Below are positions 1 to 12,955 of a stretch of 64,000 nucleotides of DNA, piece after piece. Origin of the DNA: Desmodesmus armatus. Lineage: Eukaryota; Chlorophyta; Chlorophyceae; Sphaeropleales; Scenedesmaceae. A program made the position numbers and the translations under genes. Positions within the stretch are counted from its first letter, which is position 1, and each line of letters begins with the position of its first letter. The stretch covers positions 620,001 through 684,000 of the forward strand of contig VIIQ02000005.1 in assembly GCA_007449985.2 (NCBI GenBank). The letters are read 5' to 3'. The notes under the pieces were generated by a model. The model did no database searches. It had not been told where the DNA came from and saw nothing but the letters and a program-made list of their open reading frames with translations.

Positions 1-333
1 CAGCACAAAACAGACAGCAGCAACACATCGCACGTAAGTGCAAGGCACGTAGTCCACACCTTGGATGCTGATGATTCTAACAGACAGCAAGGCTGGTGCT
101 GCAGCTTGGTCCATGTTGAGAATGTACTGTACGTCCGCTGATCGTCATGCTGTCTTGGCACATGCATGGCAGTAGCTGCTCACAGACCTGACTGCCAGGC
201 TGGAGCTTTCACTGCTGCTCAAGTGACTGTGCAACTCTGATGAGACAATAGTTTGTCAGGCTGCTCAGGCTTGTGTGTGCAGGGCAGTACAGTGTGGTGC
301 TGACAGCCATCCAGCCACGGCGCAATCACTTAC
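1..333. other. Intron or 3' end of the formamidase gene, unresolved
   Basis: The exon ending at 334 closes with a clean GT donor on the minus strand. Relatives continue with a Trp-Gly-Val-His-like segment, but I see no acceptor here that would give that Trp codon. The last coding exon is probably left of the window. Nothing else is recognisable. Confidence 0.4.
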
Positions 334-3300
334 AGTTGCCGTCCACAACTTGGTGCACCTGCACGGCGGAGGGTACAAGGCATAGGACAGGTCACGGAGG
401 TGTCAGGTGCAGGACAGGACAGGACAGGAGGCAGTTTCACTGGGTGTTGCAGGATGACGACGTTGCCTTGAAGTGGCGGCAGAGACGTAATGGTGGTTTG
501 AGACCCCCCTGACAGTCAAGTTGCTAACACTTCCCATCGATACATTCGCCAAACATGCAAGCCCTTGCGGACAGACTAGGCAAGCAAGCCTAGTATCCCA
601 CCTGGAAGTCGCATGCCACTGTCATGAGGGTGAGGGCCTGGTCCTCAGTGAGGTCAAAGGCAGACATCAGCCAGTTGCGAGCATTCAAGTAGGTGTCTGT
701 GCACGCACGCAGCAACAATACACAGGACAACGTCAGGTCAGGTAGTGCTGGCAGGGGGGTCAATCTATGTGGCAATGAAAGTAACAGACAGTAGCGTGCA
801 ACACATGAGTCCTTTCACAAGCCTACAACGGCATGCAGAGCAGCATGGCTCCCAGTCAAGGCTTGGTGCTGTTTGCTGGGGGGGGGGGGGGGGCTGCAGG
901 CCCCGCCTTGCTGGTGCAGTTGTCGCACGTGCACACAAGAATGCGAGGGGCTGTTGGAACTTACACAATTGACCAGAGCCACAGCCACAATCGCCAATTC
1001 ACACTCACTTGCAAAGGCCTTGTCAAGAGAGCCTCCCACCCTGCCAATGGTTGTGGGTACCTCAAGGTCATTCAGGTAGTCATTGTAGGCAAAGCCATGG
1101 ACAATCCACTCGTTGGCGTTCTCAAGCAGGGGGAAGGTCAGGCCTGTGGGAAGAACGGCAATGGCATGTTGCTCTCCAATATTGTTTCCACGTCATGAAC
1201 ATAGTGCTGATCAGTACTGGGTGTGCTGCTGTGGACGGCTGGCCCCGAGAAGTTGCAGCCTCACTCGAACACTGCTCAGCTTGACATTGGCTTGACATTG
1301 GGCTGCCAGAACTGACAACATGAGTCCTCGTTTCGATAACACACACATGCAGAAACACACAGCTGCATATACAGTGCACTCTGACACCCTACAGACTGCC
1401 TCACGACCCTGCCGAAGGCCACAAAGCAGCAGTAGGGCCGTTGCCGCCACAGCCGGCAGTGCACTGCTAGGCAGCTGATTGCCCACCTTGACAAGCTTGG
1501 GCAGGGTTGCCTTTTTGTGCAGGGTAATCTTCACGCGTGCAGTGATGGATGTCTCAACTGCTGTGCCGTCAAGCTCAGAGTCACCCTGGGCGGCGTGGGC
1601 ATCACCCATTGACAGCAGGGCACCCTGAACCTGCAGGACAAACACAGCAGCACCCATTGCGGTCAGCAACCAAGTGTGAGCATAATGATGCTTATAAGCC
1701 CGTGTGGCCGCCCTGTGGGAGCAACAACATCATGCAATCATGCAATCAAGCAACGATATTGGGTGCTTGGCAATGTTCATAGACCCAGTGGTAGGACCAG
1801 TGCATCTGCCAGATGTGGCACGTGGTGAGTGGTATTCTGTTGCCATCAGCCACAGAGGCTGCTGGGTGGCTGTGTTTACCTGCACAGGGTAGTACATAGT
1901 GGCGCCCTTGCCAATGCGGCGGTTGTCAATGTTGCCTCCAAAGTTCTGCAGCAAACACGTGACAAGAGGTACAAACACACCAGCATCAGCAGCACCGTGA
2001 CTCAGGCTTCACTGGCTGGAGACAAATGCTCTGATACAAGTTTGGCAGGCATCATGCCAGTCATGCTGGATATCATCAGAGCATCATAACAAAGGAAGGG
2101 TGCAGGTTGAAGTCTGGTGCGTTTGCATGAGCCTTACGGAGGGAGGGATGGAGTTGACTGCCTTGTCAGCCTTGTACTTGGGTGCAACACCCATGTTGCC
2201 AATGTGCCTGCATCAAAGACAAGGAAGCACCGAGTCAGCCACCCCCTGCCAGCTCCTCAGCTGCAAGCTGGCCCAAGCTGCGAGCCTACTGAGCACTCTG
2301 CGGCAATGCCAAAGTCCTGTGACTGGCTGGCTCTGTCTGGTGCACATTGCCTCATTTGTTGTGTTCTGTGCCGGTCTGTAGGCTTGCCCGGGCAAAGCAT
2401 GCAAATGTCGACTGCACTAGCATGCCTGCAAGCCCTGGTGGACAGCAGTGGGTACTTGTCATGTGACACTCACAGGTTGGCGGGCACCTGGACAGCAAGG
2501 TAGTTGGCAAGCAGCACACATGCACACCACACGAAGTCAGCATTGATGCAAAGACATCCTGTTGCTGATGAATCTGCATACGGCTTGCTTGCACTTGCAG
2601 CAGCAACACAACCCACGTGTGCACACTATCCTTGCTTCAGCATGTCTGCAAGGCCTCCTGTTGCTCAGTGTTTCATTCCTTACAGGACAGGAGACCGACA
2701 CAAGGATGTCAACATGGAGACACTTTGCAGCCCAGGTGTGGGTGTGATCAGCATGGCTGCAGCATGCGCTTACCACAAACTTTCCACGGATGGAGGTGTC
2801 TGCTGTGCCAGTGGGGTGACTGGTGAGGAGACCGGGCCAGCCGTAGCCCCTGAACTGCTGCCTGCCATTCTCACATGAAGCGTTCCACAGCCCTGGAACC
2901 AGCCGCAGCAGCAGTAACACAACACGGCCCTAGCTGTCAGACTGTTATCTACGCCACTAGCCACACAGCGCATGACAGCCATGTCAGCCAGTTAACTGGC
3001 TGTCAACGTTGACAGTCACTAGGTTGAGCAGCTGGCCCTGGCTGACAGTCACACCTGAGCCACCACAAATGCATTTATGCGTGCGTGTGTAGACACAGGG
3101 AGTGCATCCAGCCAATGCATGAACCATCCAAGGATGTGACATTCCGAAGTTGCGCACTGAACTTGAAGTGCGTGCGAGCGCAAAGAAATTACACATTCAG
3201 TCACAAGTAATAAAAGGAGAACTTTCACCTGTGTGCAAGACAAATCTCATGACTGACTCATTACACTGTGGGCATGTCACCGTACACATCAGAGTGTGGC

Positions 3301-5293
3301 AGCCGTCAGGCATCTTCAATGCAGGGTGGGGTCAGCCGACTGCCCACTCACCGTTCCTGTAAGAGAATGTTTGCACTGCCACCATGTTCATGAAGGAGTT
3401 GGGCATGCTGGTGGTTGAGGGGATGCAGCTGGGTGTCCTGGGGCCTGCGTACTTGTCGGTGTTGCCATCTGGGGTGTGGCAGTGAGGGAGATGGGTGGGT
3501 GGGGTGGCGGTCAGTATCAAAAGACACAGCCATATCTTCCGCAGCAGGGGCAAGAGCTGGGTTGCTGCCCGGTGAGCTGTCCAACATGGCGGGAAAATGA
3601 CGGTTGAGCTGCCACATGCACGTCCCCTTCAACCTGAGATCAACACTCCTAGCATGTATCAACAATCTCTGTCTCTGTCCGTCTTGAGTCAATGCGCTCA
3701 CATGTGAACTGGTAATCGGGCAGTAGGTAGGCGGCGCCGTCGGCGTCCTGCACCACCTCATAGATGGTGGCAATTTCACGCTTTGTGCCTGCAGCACAGT
3801 AGCAACCAATGAACGCCATCAGATCAAGTGACATCACGCAGCCAGGGTGATGATGCAATTGGCAATGTGCTGTCAGCAAACATACCTTGATCCAACAGAT
3901 GTTAATATCAGTTTGACTGGTGCACATGCTGTGGTGACAAGTGTTACCAACACATGCTGTCCGCCACACAAGGCTGCAATAACTTGATTTTGCAGCACCT
4001 CTGACGGGGTGACACAGCCTGCAGGCTCCACCCACCTGTTGCCAGGGGTTGCCTCCACTGGTAGCCCCAGCTGGCTGCAGCATTCACTCCAAAGGTCTGC
4101 AGCAGCAACAAGCACCATACACAGCAAGCATGTGGGTCGGCATGTCAAGTCGGGGCAGCGGCTGTGGTGATGCAATGCTGTATCGACTGCTTCAGTGGTT
4201 GCTGCCTCTGAGAGGCGTTTGTGATGCGTGCATGTAGTTGCAACGTCAGCAAAACGGCATTAGTAGGCACATCGACCCCGCTGCAGTTTGTTCAGGATTG
4301 GTCCTTGTTGCATGGTGGTGATGCAAGAGCACAGATGTACTGCCTGTTCTGCACAAAGGCATGTCAGGGCTGTACATATGTGCCGCACCTTGCCGGTCAC
4401 TGGGTTCTTGCGAGGCATGAGGTCCAGGATGTCAACCTGCAGGATATCACCAGCCTCTGCCCCACACACGTAGATGGGCCCGGTCATGATGTGCACCCCA
4501 TCACCTGCAACACACAAACATATGACAGGCACAGGCACAGTCAGCTTTACACACAGCTCTGCTGCAATGCTGGACAGACACGCCATGATGGCCTCGGCAT
4601 CAACGGAAGTGTCTCGTGAAGGCTTTGGAGGCAGTGCTGACCCGCAAGCAGTGTCGTTTTTGATTGGGTGCTTGTTCTTGGCGGCAGATGCACTTACAAT
4701 GCACCTGCCATCAACCAATTGTAATATGAGAGCTCAACTTGTTGTCATACGTCTGCAGTTGAGCTGGTATGGATGCGTGTCAGTTGCTTGTAGGCACCCA
4801 GCCCCAGAGCCCCACACCTGTGCCTGATGCCCCACGCCATGCGATGCGCATCTTGTTGTCCCACTTGAAGATCTCCTCAATAGCTGCACACACACAAAAG
4901 GCAATTGACACGCAAGCGGGGGCGCAATGTCAACCTCAACTTTGGATATGTAGCAATCATTGTCGGTCAAAGGCGAGGTGCGTGACAGGCTGGCTCGGTA
5001 CAGGCTGGCTCGGTGCAAAGTGTTCTCAAAAGCCCCATCCTGCACCAGTCTAAGTTGCAGCACTTGATGGTTTAGTTTAGAGAGACACGCAAAGCCCACA
5101 ACCTGCACGGACCTGGGTCTCCCTTGATGAGCTTGTCAGGGTCATCACCAGCATGGTGAGTGATCATCTCTACGGTCACCTCAGAGCCAGAAGCCACAGC
5201 CATGGCGGGCTTGGTGTTCTCGAAGAAGTAGCCCCACTTTACAGTAGACGGGCTGGCCTTCAAGTGGTGCTTGGCACCAGACTCCTGGGCCAT
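334..5293 (-). CDS. Acetamidase/formamidase family amidohydrolase (3' end at or beyond left edge)
   Basis: Predicted to hydrolyse formamide or short amides to ammonia plus the acid. Start ATG is 5293-5291 (MAQESGAKHH). Exons I can place: 5293-5113, 4883-4818, 4504-4389, 4096-4036, 3788-3702, 3468-3352, about 2869-2774, 2487-2474, 2207-2138, 1945-1880, 1630-1487, 1143-1009, 696-602, 358-334. Family hallmarks are visible in order: THHAGDDPDK, HIMTGPIYV, FGVNAAASWGY, HIGNMGVAPK, FGGNIDNRRIGKGATMYYPV, GALLSMGDAHAAQGDSELDG (metal/active-site region), FPLLENANEWIVHGF, LTEDQALTLMTVACDF, QVVDGN. Exon 2487-2474 is only 14 nt (VPANL) yet joins perfectly into VPANLHIGNMG. Phases do not close at 3352/2869 or 1487/1143, so a micro-exon is missed or an indel is present at each. 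The final exon after VDGN was not found. Family assignment is firm; exact substrate is inference. Confidence 0.85.
2985..3002. repeat. 18-bp perfect palindrome in a formamidase intron
   Basis: CAGCCAGTTAACTGGCTG equals its own reverse complement. It lies in the intron between exons 3468-3352 and about 2869-2774. No function is assigned. Confidence 0.6.
3085..3154 (+). repeat. Dispersed 70-bp repeat, copy 1
   Basis: Nearly identical to 59731-59800 in the same orientation, both starting tgtgtagacacagggagtgc and ending attccgaagttgcg, with a few substitutions and a one-base indel. Copy 1 sits in a formamidase intron and copy 2 in an intron of the bestrophin-like gene. Both are antisense within minus-strand genes. 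Probably a fragment of an interspersed element. Confidence 0.8.
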
Positions 5294-6749
5294 CCTGTTG
5301 CTGCATGCTGCCGGCACCGGGGGTGCCGCTGACACCAGGTGGCTTGCAGCCAAGAACAGGCTGTGTGGTGGAGGGAAGGATGGGGAGGCAGGGGGTGCAG
5401 GGAGGGATTGGTTGAGCAGTAGTGAGCTGGTTTGCACAATTTGAACACACATAGGGTTGTCTCGTCCCCCAAAAGCATGGGGTCAGTGGTATTGCAAAGC
5501 ATGGAGGCACCTCAGCAAAATTGCAGGAACCCTAGTCCGTGCACGCAGCGTTCCCGATGTTGAAACGCAGAATATTCAGAGGTTAAACGAGAGTGTTTTT
5601 TTGAAAGCATGGATCAATGGTCTCACCAGACAGCCGCGAGGGTCTTCATCATGGGATCTGTCCTGGCAAACAATCTCCCCTTATGAATGGCCTCACACTG
5701 CTGTGCAGTGAACACCGTCAATTGGCTTATCCTCAAGCTTTATGGTGTTGTATCGCTGTGGCCCTTAGGATATCACGTCATTTTCGTTGTGGTAGAGTGG
5801 TGACTAAAGGCGCTAACAGGCCTGCAGCCCACCAAAAACGTTAAAACTGTTCTCCCGACTGTACGCTGAGTTGACGCAGTCTGACTGGAAGTGGTACAGC
5901 TCCCACGTGGGCTGTAGCTCTTTGCCCACTTCCAACAAATGGATCAGGTGTGACCACAAAAGGTGAATGCGGCATACACACGTAAATTTGGAGTTTACAA
6001 CGGGAAATGGTTGGTTGCAACGAGGGCAATGCCCACCCAGCTGTAGATCGTCCACTGCAACTAGCGATGGCCAGCTGCTTACCACCACATCGTTACAATA
6101 AAAGGCATCATATTGGCCTATACGTTTCATGGTGAGTACGCTGCGTGCTGGCAAGGCACGCTGAGCAATTATCTGACAAGCCACACTGCTTGTCCTGTGA
6201 GTTTTGCTGTCCCCTGCCCATCCCCACTACTTATTGCTTGCCATCGTCACAACCCTGGGCAAATTTGAGTGGATGTATGCACGCTGCCTTCTATGCACGA
6301 CAACACAAGTCAGCAATGCTCCCCCCCACCCCCAAAGAAGGGGCCAAACATGCCGCAGTTCGATGCACGAAGTGTCCTCAGGCAAACAATCTCAACAATC
6401 AGACCCCCCCTTGACATAAACACCAGGTGATGGGTGTGCCTGCTTGGCCACCAGTTTCCCGTTCGGTCGTGAGTATCTGAGATACGCCATAAATCACCTG
6501 ACTCAGTGAATGCCTGAACCGACAGGCTCACAGGGGCCCACGATATGCCACACACCAGCCAAGTGTCACAAAACAGACAGGCTGCAGCAACCGGCAAGCA
6601 GCAGGCAAGCCAGGTATGTCTGTCTGCCAGCTACGGTTAAATGAATTACATAGGCTGCACTGCTGCCGTCATCAGGCACGGGCACTCCACGCATATGTAA
6701 CGGGCAGCTCTAATCAAGACAGCTTTGAGAGGTGCAGTCACACTGATCC
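5294..6749. other. Intergenic, with an atypical anonymous ORF
   Basis: This lies between the formamidase start and the stop of the LRR/EF/p25-alpha gene. About 5500-6180 is poorer in CAG triplets and visibly more A/T-rich than its surroundings. A minus-strand reading (about 6126 down to 5813) encodes about 100 residues with a CPRC...CVC pattern. I recognise no family and see no splice structure. The piece may be a decayed mobile element or a small unknown gene. Confidence 0.35.
6646..6650 (-). terminator. Putative TGTAA polyadenylation signal of the LRR/EF/p25-alpha gene
   Basis: Reverse complement reads TGTAA, about 100 nt after the TAA stop at 6752-6750, a typical chlorophyte distance. Confidence 0.5.
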
Positions 6750-7949
6750 TTAGCTGCTGCTGATGACAGGAGCTGAAGCTGCCGCATCAGCAGCAGTAGC
6801 ACCGTTGGCACTGAAGAGTGCCTGCAGTGTGCGCAGTGTAGATTGCTGCTCCTGCTTCACGCGTGCATCCAGCAGGTCCACCTGGTGAGCAACCTGCAGC
6901 ACCAGCAGCACCAGGTGTCACAGATGGCACAACATTGACACCTCCGTGAAGACAAAGCCAACCACACCAACACCACCAGCTGTTCATGCCATGAACCCTG
7001 CCAGCCTGGTTGGTTCAAACCGCATGGTGCATGCATGCCTCTGAGACAGCCCGGCTTGGGCCAAGCCAAGTCAAAGCACGAGGGTATCAGCCCCCTGCAC
7101 CGGGCAGAGCATCATGTGTATGGCACAGCGCTGGTGTGTTTAGGCGCTAGCATCCAGTGCGCACCTGGTAGATGGCTGTCTCCACGCGTGTGTGGCGCTT
7201 GTCCATGCTGAGCGCCATCTGGTTGAGCTGCTCCTGCAGCCCTTTAGCAGCACCGTCAGGCTGTGGGGCCTTCTGACCCTTCAAGCTGGCCACCTCAGCA
7301 CTCAACGCCTCAACCTGTGGAGCAGAATGCACAGACACACCATGCTAGCTACACTTGTACCATCTCTGCTTCACACCCCAGATCACAGTGCGCAGAAACA
7401 ACAGCAGCAGCAGGCGCGCACAGTTGAGCGGCTGCAACTCCTGCTATGATATGTGCTGGGTGCAACGTCCTGCACTTTCTGGGATCAATCCCTGAAACTG
7501 GTGTCAAATTGGACACCTGCTGCACAGTTGTGCTGCTGACACAATACACCGTGCAACCATGGCAGTGCCAGGCAAAGGCTTTACACTGCTGTGCTTCAAT
7601 GCACCGCACATCCTGCAGGATCTACATACAGCTAGCTATGTTTGCAGAAACCCAACGCCTCCCAGTCACAGCAGTGGCAGGGCAGCAAGTTACATGTCAC
7701 TCCTACGTATCACCTTTACAGAGCTGTCTCACCGTTGTGCTGATAGCCTTCAGGCCGCCGCCCTCAGCGCCACCGCCACCGCTGCCCTGGCTCCTGTGTG
7801 TGCTCCCCCCTGTTGCCTCCAGCCCTTCCAGCAGCCTTGCCAGCAGTCCCTTCAGCTCATCCTGCTGGGACAGCACCGCAGACAGCTGCTGACGGGTCTC
7901 CTCAACAGTGGACTCAAGCCCAATCATACGCTGCTCAAGGCCACCTGCA

Positions 7950-7987
<38 letters not shown>

Positions 7988-10900
7988 CGACAGCGGCGGC
8001 GGGTCAACTTTTTCTTGAAGGTAAGGGCGGGGCCGAACCCCAACGGCTGGCCACACACACAACAGCCGGGTCAGGTTTGCATTCTGGCAACAGCCCCTCT
8101 CACAGATGGCTGGTCGTGCGCTCAGCATCAGGCTAGCATGAAGCTACAGTGCACAGTGCTGCAGCACAACAGTTGTAGCACCGTGTGCCGCTGGCGGCCC
8201 ATGATGGTGTGCATGTAGCTGCAGGAACACACATCTTCCATCGCCATGGCCACCCCTTGCTGTACCAAGTGCTACCCTGCGTTCTCAGCCCGGCTCACCT
8301 GCGGGTGTGGGTGGTGCCCCTCCTGCTGTGCCCACGGTGCCACCTGCAGACCCCACAGAGGCCCGCTGCAGTATCTTGCGCTCCAGCGCCAGCAGCCGGT
8401 GGCAGATGCTGCTCCGCGCCTCCTGCCCTGCAGCACTGCCACCCAAGGAGCCTGCATGGGGGAGAAAGGAAAGTGCGGGCATGCTCAGACAGTGAGTTGC
8501 TTGGGTCATGGGTGTGGTACCTCGTTGTGTGGTGGTTGTGTTTGGGAGGTGTGAGACAGGATGGGCATGGGGTTTCACGATGCACATGTTTGAGTACTGA
8601 GACCGCAGGAGAGTGCTGCGACACAAACAGGCCGCCACACAGCATCCAGCAAACCCAGCTGTTCTGTGTATGATGCAGCTCTGTCAGAAATCTGCCACAT
8701 TTGCTGATATGTGTAGAGCAAACAGCCTTGTTAGTGTTTCATTGCTGCAACTGAGTGCCGTGTGCCCCTCCTCACCGTCGCTCTCTCCCTCAAACAGAGG
8801 GTTATGCACAGCGTCACGATCCGCCAGCCCAAACGCGCCACTGCGTGACTGATGCTGCTGCCGCCCAACAGCAGCCCTGCCCCCGCCTGACCCCTCACGC
8901 TCCCGCTGACTTTGTGGCTGCTGCTGCTGCTGCTGCTGCCCCTCCTGCTCCTCCTGCTGCTGCTGCTGTTGGAGGTGTTCAATGGCACGCCGCTCCCTGG
9001 CCTGCTGCAACAGTAGCTCGGCTCGTGGGGTGCTCAACATGCTCAGAGCTGTGTCTCCTGCAAACGAGCTGACCGTGTGCGAGTCAGAGCGTGGTGTCCA
9101 GCCAGGTGAGGTTTGATGAGTGCCCCAAGCACCACCACCACCTCCATCCCCTCCAGCGCCCACACTGGCCCCAGCCCCAACACCAACACCACTAGCCCCA
9201 GCAGCCCTGAGCTTCATGCTCCAGTGGGTTGGTCCAGCGGCTGCACTGCCACCGCTGCCTCCCCCACCCAGCTCAGCACCAGCACTGGACGGCCGCTGCT
9301 GCCCCAGCCCCGCCACACCCCCACCCACACCCATCATTAATGTCGGGGGCGTGTGCACCATCGGGGGCGTGCTGCTGCGGCTCTGTAAGTTGGGCCCCAC
9401 GCGCGTATCTGTCAGATCACTGATAGACAGCCGGGTGTGCACACAAGCCCCAATGCTGTGGCGGCGGCTGAGGGTGCCTGGTGTGCCTGTCGCACTGCTG
9501 CCGGCAGCAGTGGCAGCAGCAGCAGCAGCAGCAGTCCCCGGTGGCGGCTGCAGGCAGGGCACCTCCATGCTGCTCATTGCTGCTGAGATGGCTGCGAAGG
9601 AGACCCCCGCCTCGTCTGCTACTGCTGCCACGGCACCCAGGAAGTGCTTGAAGGGCAGGCGGCGGCTGCCTGGGGGCTTGCAGCGTGTGAAGATGATGTC
9701 AATGGCACACTGGGACAGAGGACCTGCCGGCAGCAGAACGTAGCAGGAGGGCGGTGTTCAGTGCAGCTCATGCTGTGGCCTGTCAGCTACAGCTAGCGCT
9801 CACCAATTGATGGTGCAAATGCTGCTATTGAGCTGGCAGGTCGAATGCCTCTTATCAACAGGAGAGTGCATTATGAGTTAAAGTACTACCAACCTTGCCC
9901 TTTGCGTGTATCTGTTTCCTTGCCTGCATTGCTCATGAGGCACGAGGATGTCACTGCTTCAGTCCATTGCCATGTGCCAAAGGCCGGCTTCCCCATGAGA
10001 CCTTATCGGGTTTTGAACACATAGCTGTCTTTCCGGCAGCCCCACACAAGCCCCTCTCCTCTTCAAGGGGAAGTTCCCTCCTCCAGCTCCCCCCCCCCCC
10101 CACCTCCCCCCAAACTCCTTGTCCATGTACCCCTCTCTGTCTCCCCTCTCACCGATTGGCTCCACCAGCCCAGCATCTCTGCACAGCTGGTTAAACTGTG
10201 CCGCGTTGATCTGCTGCACACTGCCACCAACCTGCCTGCCCTGGCCGATGGGCAGGCGGCAGTACGTCCTGAAGGATCGCTTCAGTGCCTCATCACTGGG
10301 GGCATCCAAGGGCACCTCGAGGGGACGCCGCCTTGCAACAATGCGCCCCTGACGGGAGGCCTCAGCATAGTGCCTGCAGAGGGAAAAGGGCGAAATGATA
10401 GCCAATCACACCGGTGCTTTACTCTACCTGCTGTATGCTGCGCACGCTGGGTGCCAATGCAGCATGAGAAGGACAAGAGTCAATGCTATCACTTCAATGG
10501 GGTCATGTCCTTGCTACACATGCCTCACAGCTGATTCCTGCTGCATTCCTGCTGCATGCCTGCAGCAGCAAGGAGCATCCACACAGATGGGGGCAATGTT
10601 GGCTGGCCACTCCGTAAGCACCCGTGGTGACACATGAGGCTCAAATGTCACTGCAGTGAGTGAGGCCCACCTTGCCAGTCGCTCGTAGTACTTTGTGAAC
10701 TCCTCAATGCTCACTCTGCCGTCCCTGTCTGTGTCAGCCTCCCTGATGGCATCACTCAGGAACTTGCCTGAACAGCAGCAGCAGCGGCGGCGGCAGGAGG
10801 AAGTGTGGTGCAGTCTGGCCCCTGATTGACCAACCCTCCCGTGTGGAAACCAACTGCTGCCTGCTGGGTTGGAGCTGTGTTGAAAGCAGCACATGCAGCC

Positions 10901-12923
10901 ACCACATCAGCTGTCTCTCCCTCTCACCTAGCTGCCTGGGCCTCATGCCCTCCAGCATGCCCAGCTCCTGCAGTGCTGACATCATCTCCTCAGCATCAAG
11001 GAACCTGGCCACACACAGAGGACAGACACAGGCACGTAACAGCATGCACATTATACCCCGCAGCACATGAAACCATGCACCACCAGTGTTCAGGGTTGAG
11101 GTTTCAGCTTGGTGCCAGAGCAGAGCAAACCACACCGCTTGTTGTTCCATGCTTCTATCCCATCAGCAGGGGCATGAGCTTGCTGTCGAAGCACGCCAGT
11201 CAGCAGCAGCTGCACACAGTCCTTCCTGCTGCAACCAACAGCTCACACAGAGGACAATCGACTCAGACGCATCCCCGTGCTTGTAGCACTCAGCACCACC
11301 CCCCTTCCCCCTCTCACCCGCTGCAATCCAGGTCATGGCTTCCTGCTGCAGCTGGCAGCACACACAGCAGACACCTGCCCCTCCCCCCCTCCTCTCATGC
11401 CTGTAGCACTCAGCCACTGGTCCCTCCCCTCTCACCCGCTTCCATCCAGGTCATGCCTCCTGAAGACCTCTGCCGCCTTGTTGGCCGCACCCCCGCCAGC
11501 CAGCCCCGCCAGGCCCTGGTTGTCAATCACAGACGCACGCCGCGCCTGCATCGACAGTGTCCGCAGATTCCCGCGCCCACCGCTGCCCGGGGATCGGTAC
11601 TGTATGCTGCCACTGCTGCCAACAGCAGCAGCAGCACGGCCGGCACTGCCTGGCGACGTGAATGTCAGCACCCTGCTCTGAGGGGTGGTGCTGCCTAGGT
11701 CACTCGTATGACTGTGCTGAGAGTAGTTTGGTGACAGCGACCGAGGCACTGACATGTCAGCACGGCCGTTGCCACTGAAGGGCCGCTGCAGGGAGTACTG
11801 TCCGGCACCCGGCACCCCAGCAGATCGTGTGGCGGCTGGTGGGGTCTGCATCAGCTGCTGGTGCTGCACTATGAGCTGTGTGGGTGTCCTGCTGCGCGGC
11901 TGTTGCTGCTGCTGCTGGCGGGGTGAGGCCGGCATCGGGCTGCTGCTGCGGCTGGCTGCCTGCACCTTGTGCAGGGTGTTGGCTGACAGAGCTGCTGCCA
12001 CAAAGGACAGCACATGCTCTGGCACGTTGCCGCCCATCATGATGTGAGTGAGGGTCTGCTTGCCCTGTATGGCCTGTGCAATGGTCTCTGCAGCATCGCG
12101 GCTGGCCACGTCGACACGGAGCGTCACCAGGGGGCAGCTGCTGCCCAGCAGCTGACACAGGGCGTCAACAGCCTGGCAGGACACACAGGTGCGGGGGTGT
12201 GGTGAGGTTGGCCTGTGACTGTGGTGCATGTTGGCCACCCACGGCACATCATGTATATATCGTGAAACAACTACAGGTGTTACCACACCTCACAACATGC
12301 CCTGTCCGTCAGGTGCAACAGTTGGCTGGCAACGTTGCATTATCAGTGATGCTGGCTGGCAGAGCTTCTTTCTAGCCTTCGCTGGCAGCACACATGCCCA
12401 TTTTCACATGTAACCCACCTTGCCAGCCAGCTGCAGGCCCCTGACGTCCAGCAGGTGCAGGTGCTTGCTCTTGCATGCTGCTGTCAGCAGTGCAGCCATG
12501 CCCTGCTCACTGCCACAGCTGCCGGCAACTGCCAGCTCCTGCAGGCTGCCTGCGGGGCAGCAAAGGAACAGCATGGTGAGCACCATGAAACGCTGCCAAC
12601 CACACCACCAGCACGACACAGGCAGCCATGCAACACGACCTACAAAGCACTACCGCGCTCCTCTTCTACTGCCCATGGTGATTCAGGTGTAACAGAACAT
12701 GTCGGGTCAGCTCCTGAATTTTTGGCATGGGTCATGTTAGTACCACACCTAGCGCAACACACCTGGGTTGACGTTGACTGCATCTGCAATGCAGGCCAGT
12801 GTACTGCCAGTCAGATGGTTGTGGTTCAGGTTCAGCCGCTGCAGGCACAGCGTTTGTTTCAGGGCATCACCAATAGCAAGGCCTCCAATATCACTGATCT
12901 GAGCAGCCACAGCAGCCACAGCA

Positions 12924-12955
<32 letters not shown>

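Noticed and set aside
9120..9743. 207-codon plus-strand Pro-rich ORF
   Set aside because: Antisense of the Ala/Gly/Ser linker exon (9723-8776) of the LRR/EF/p25-alpha gene.
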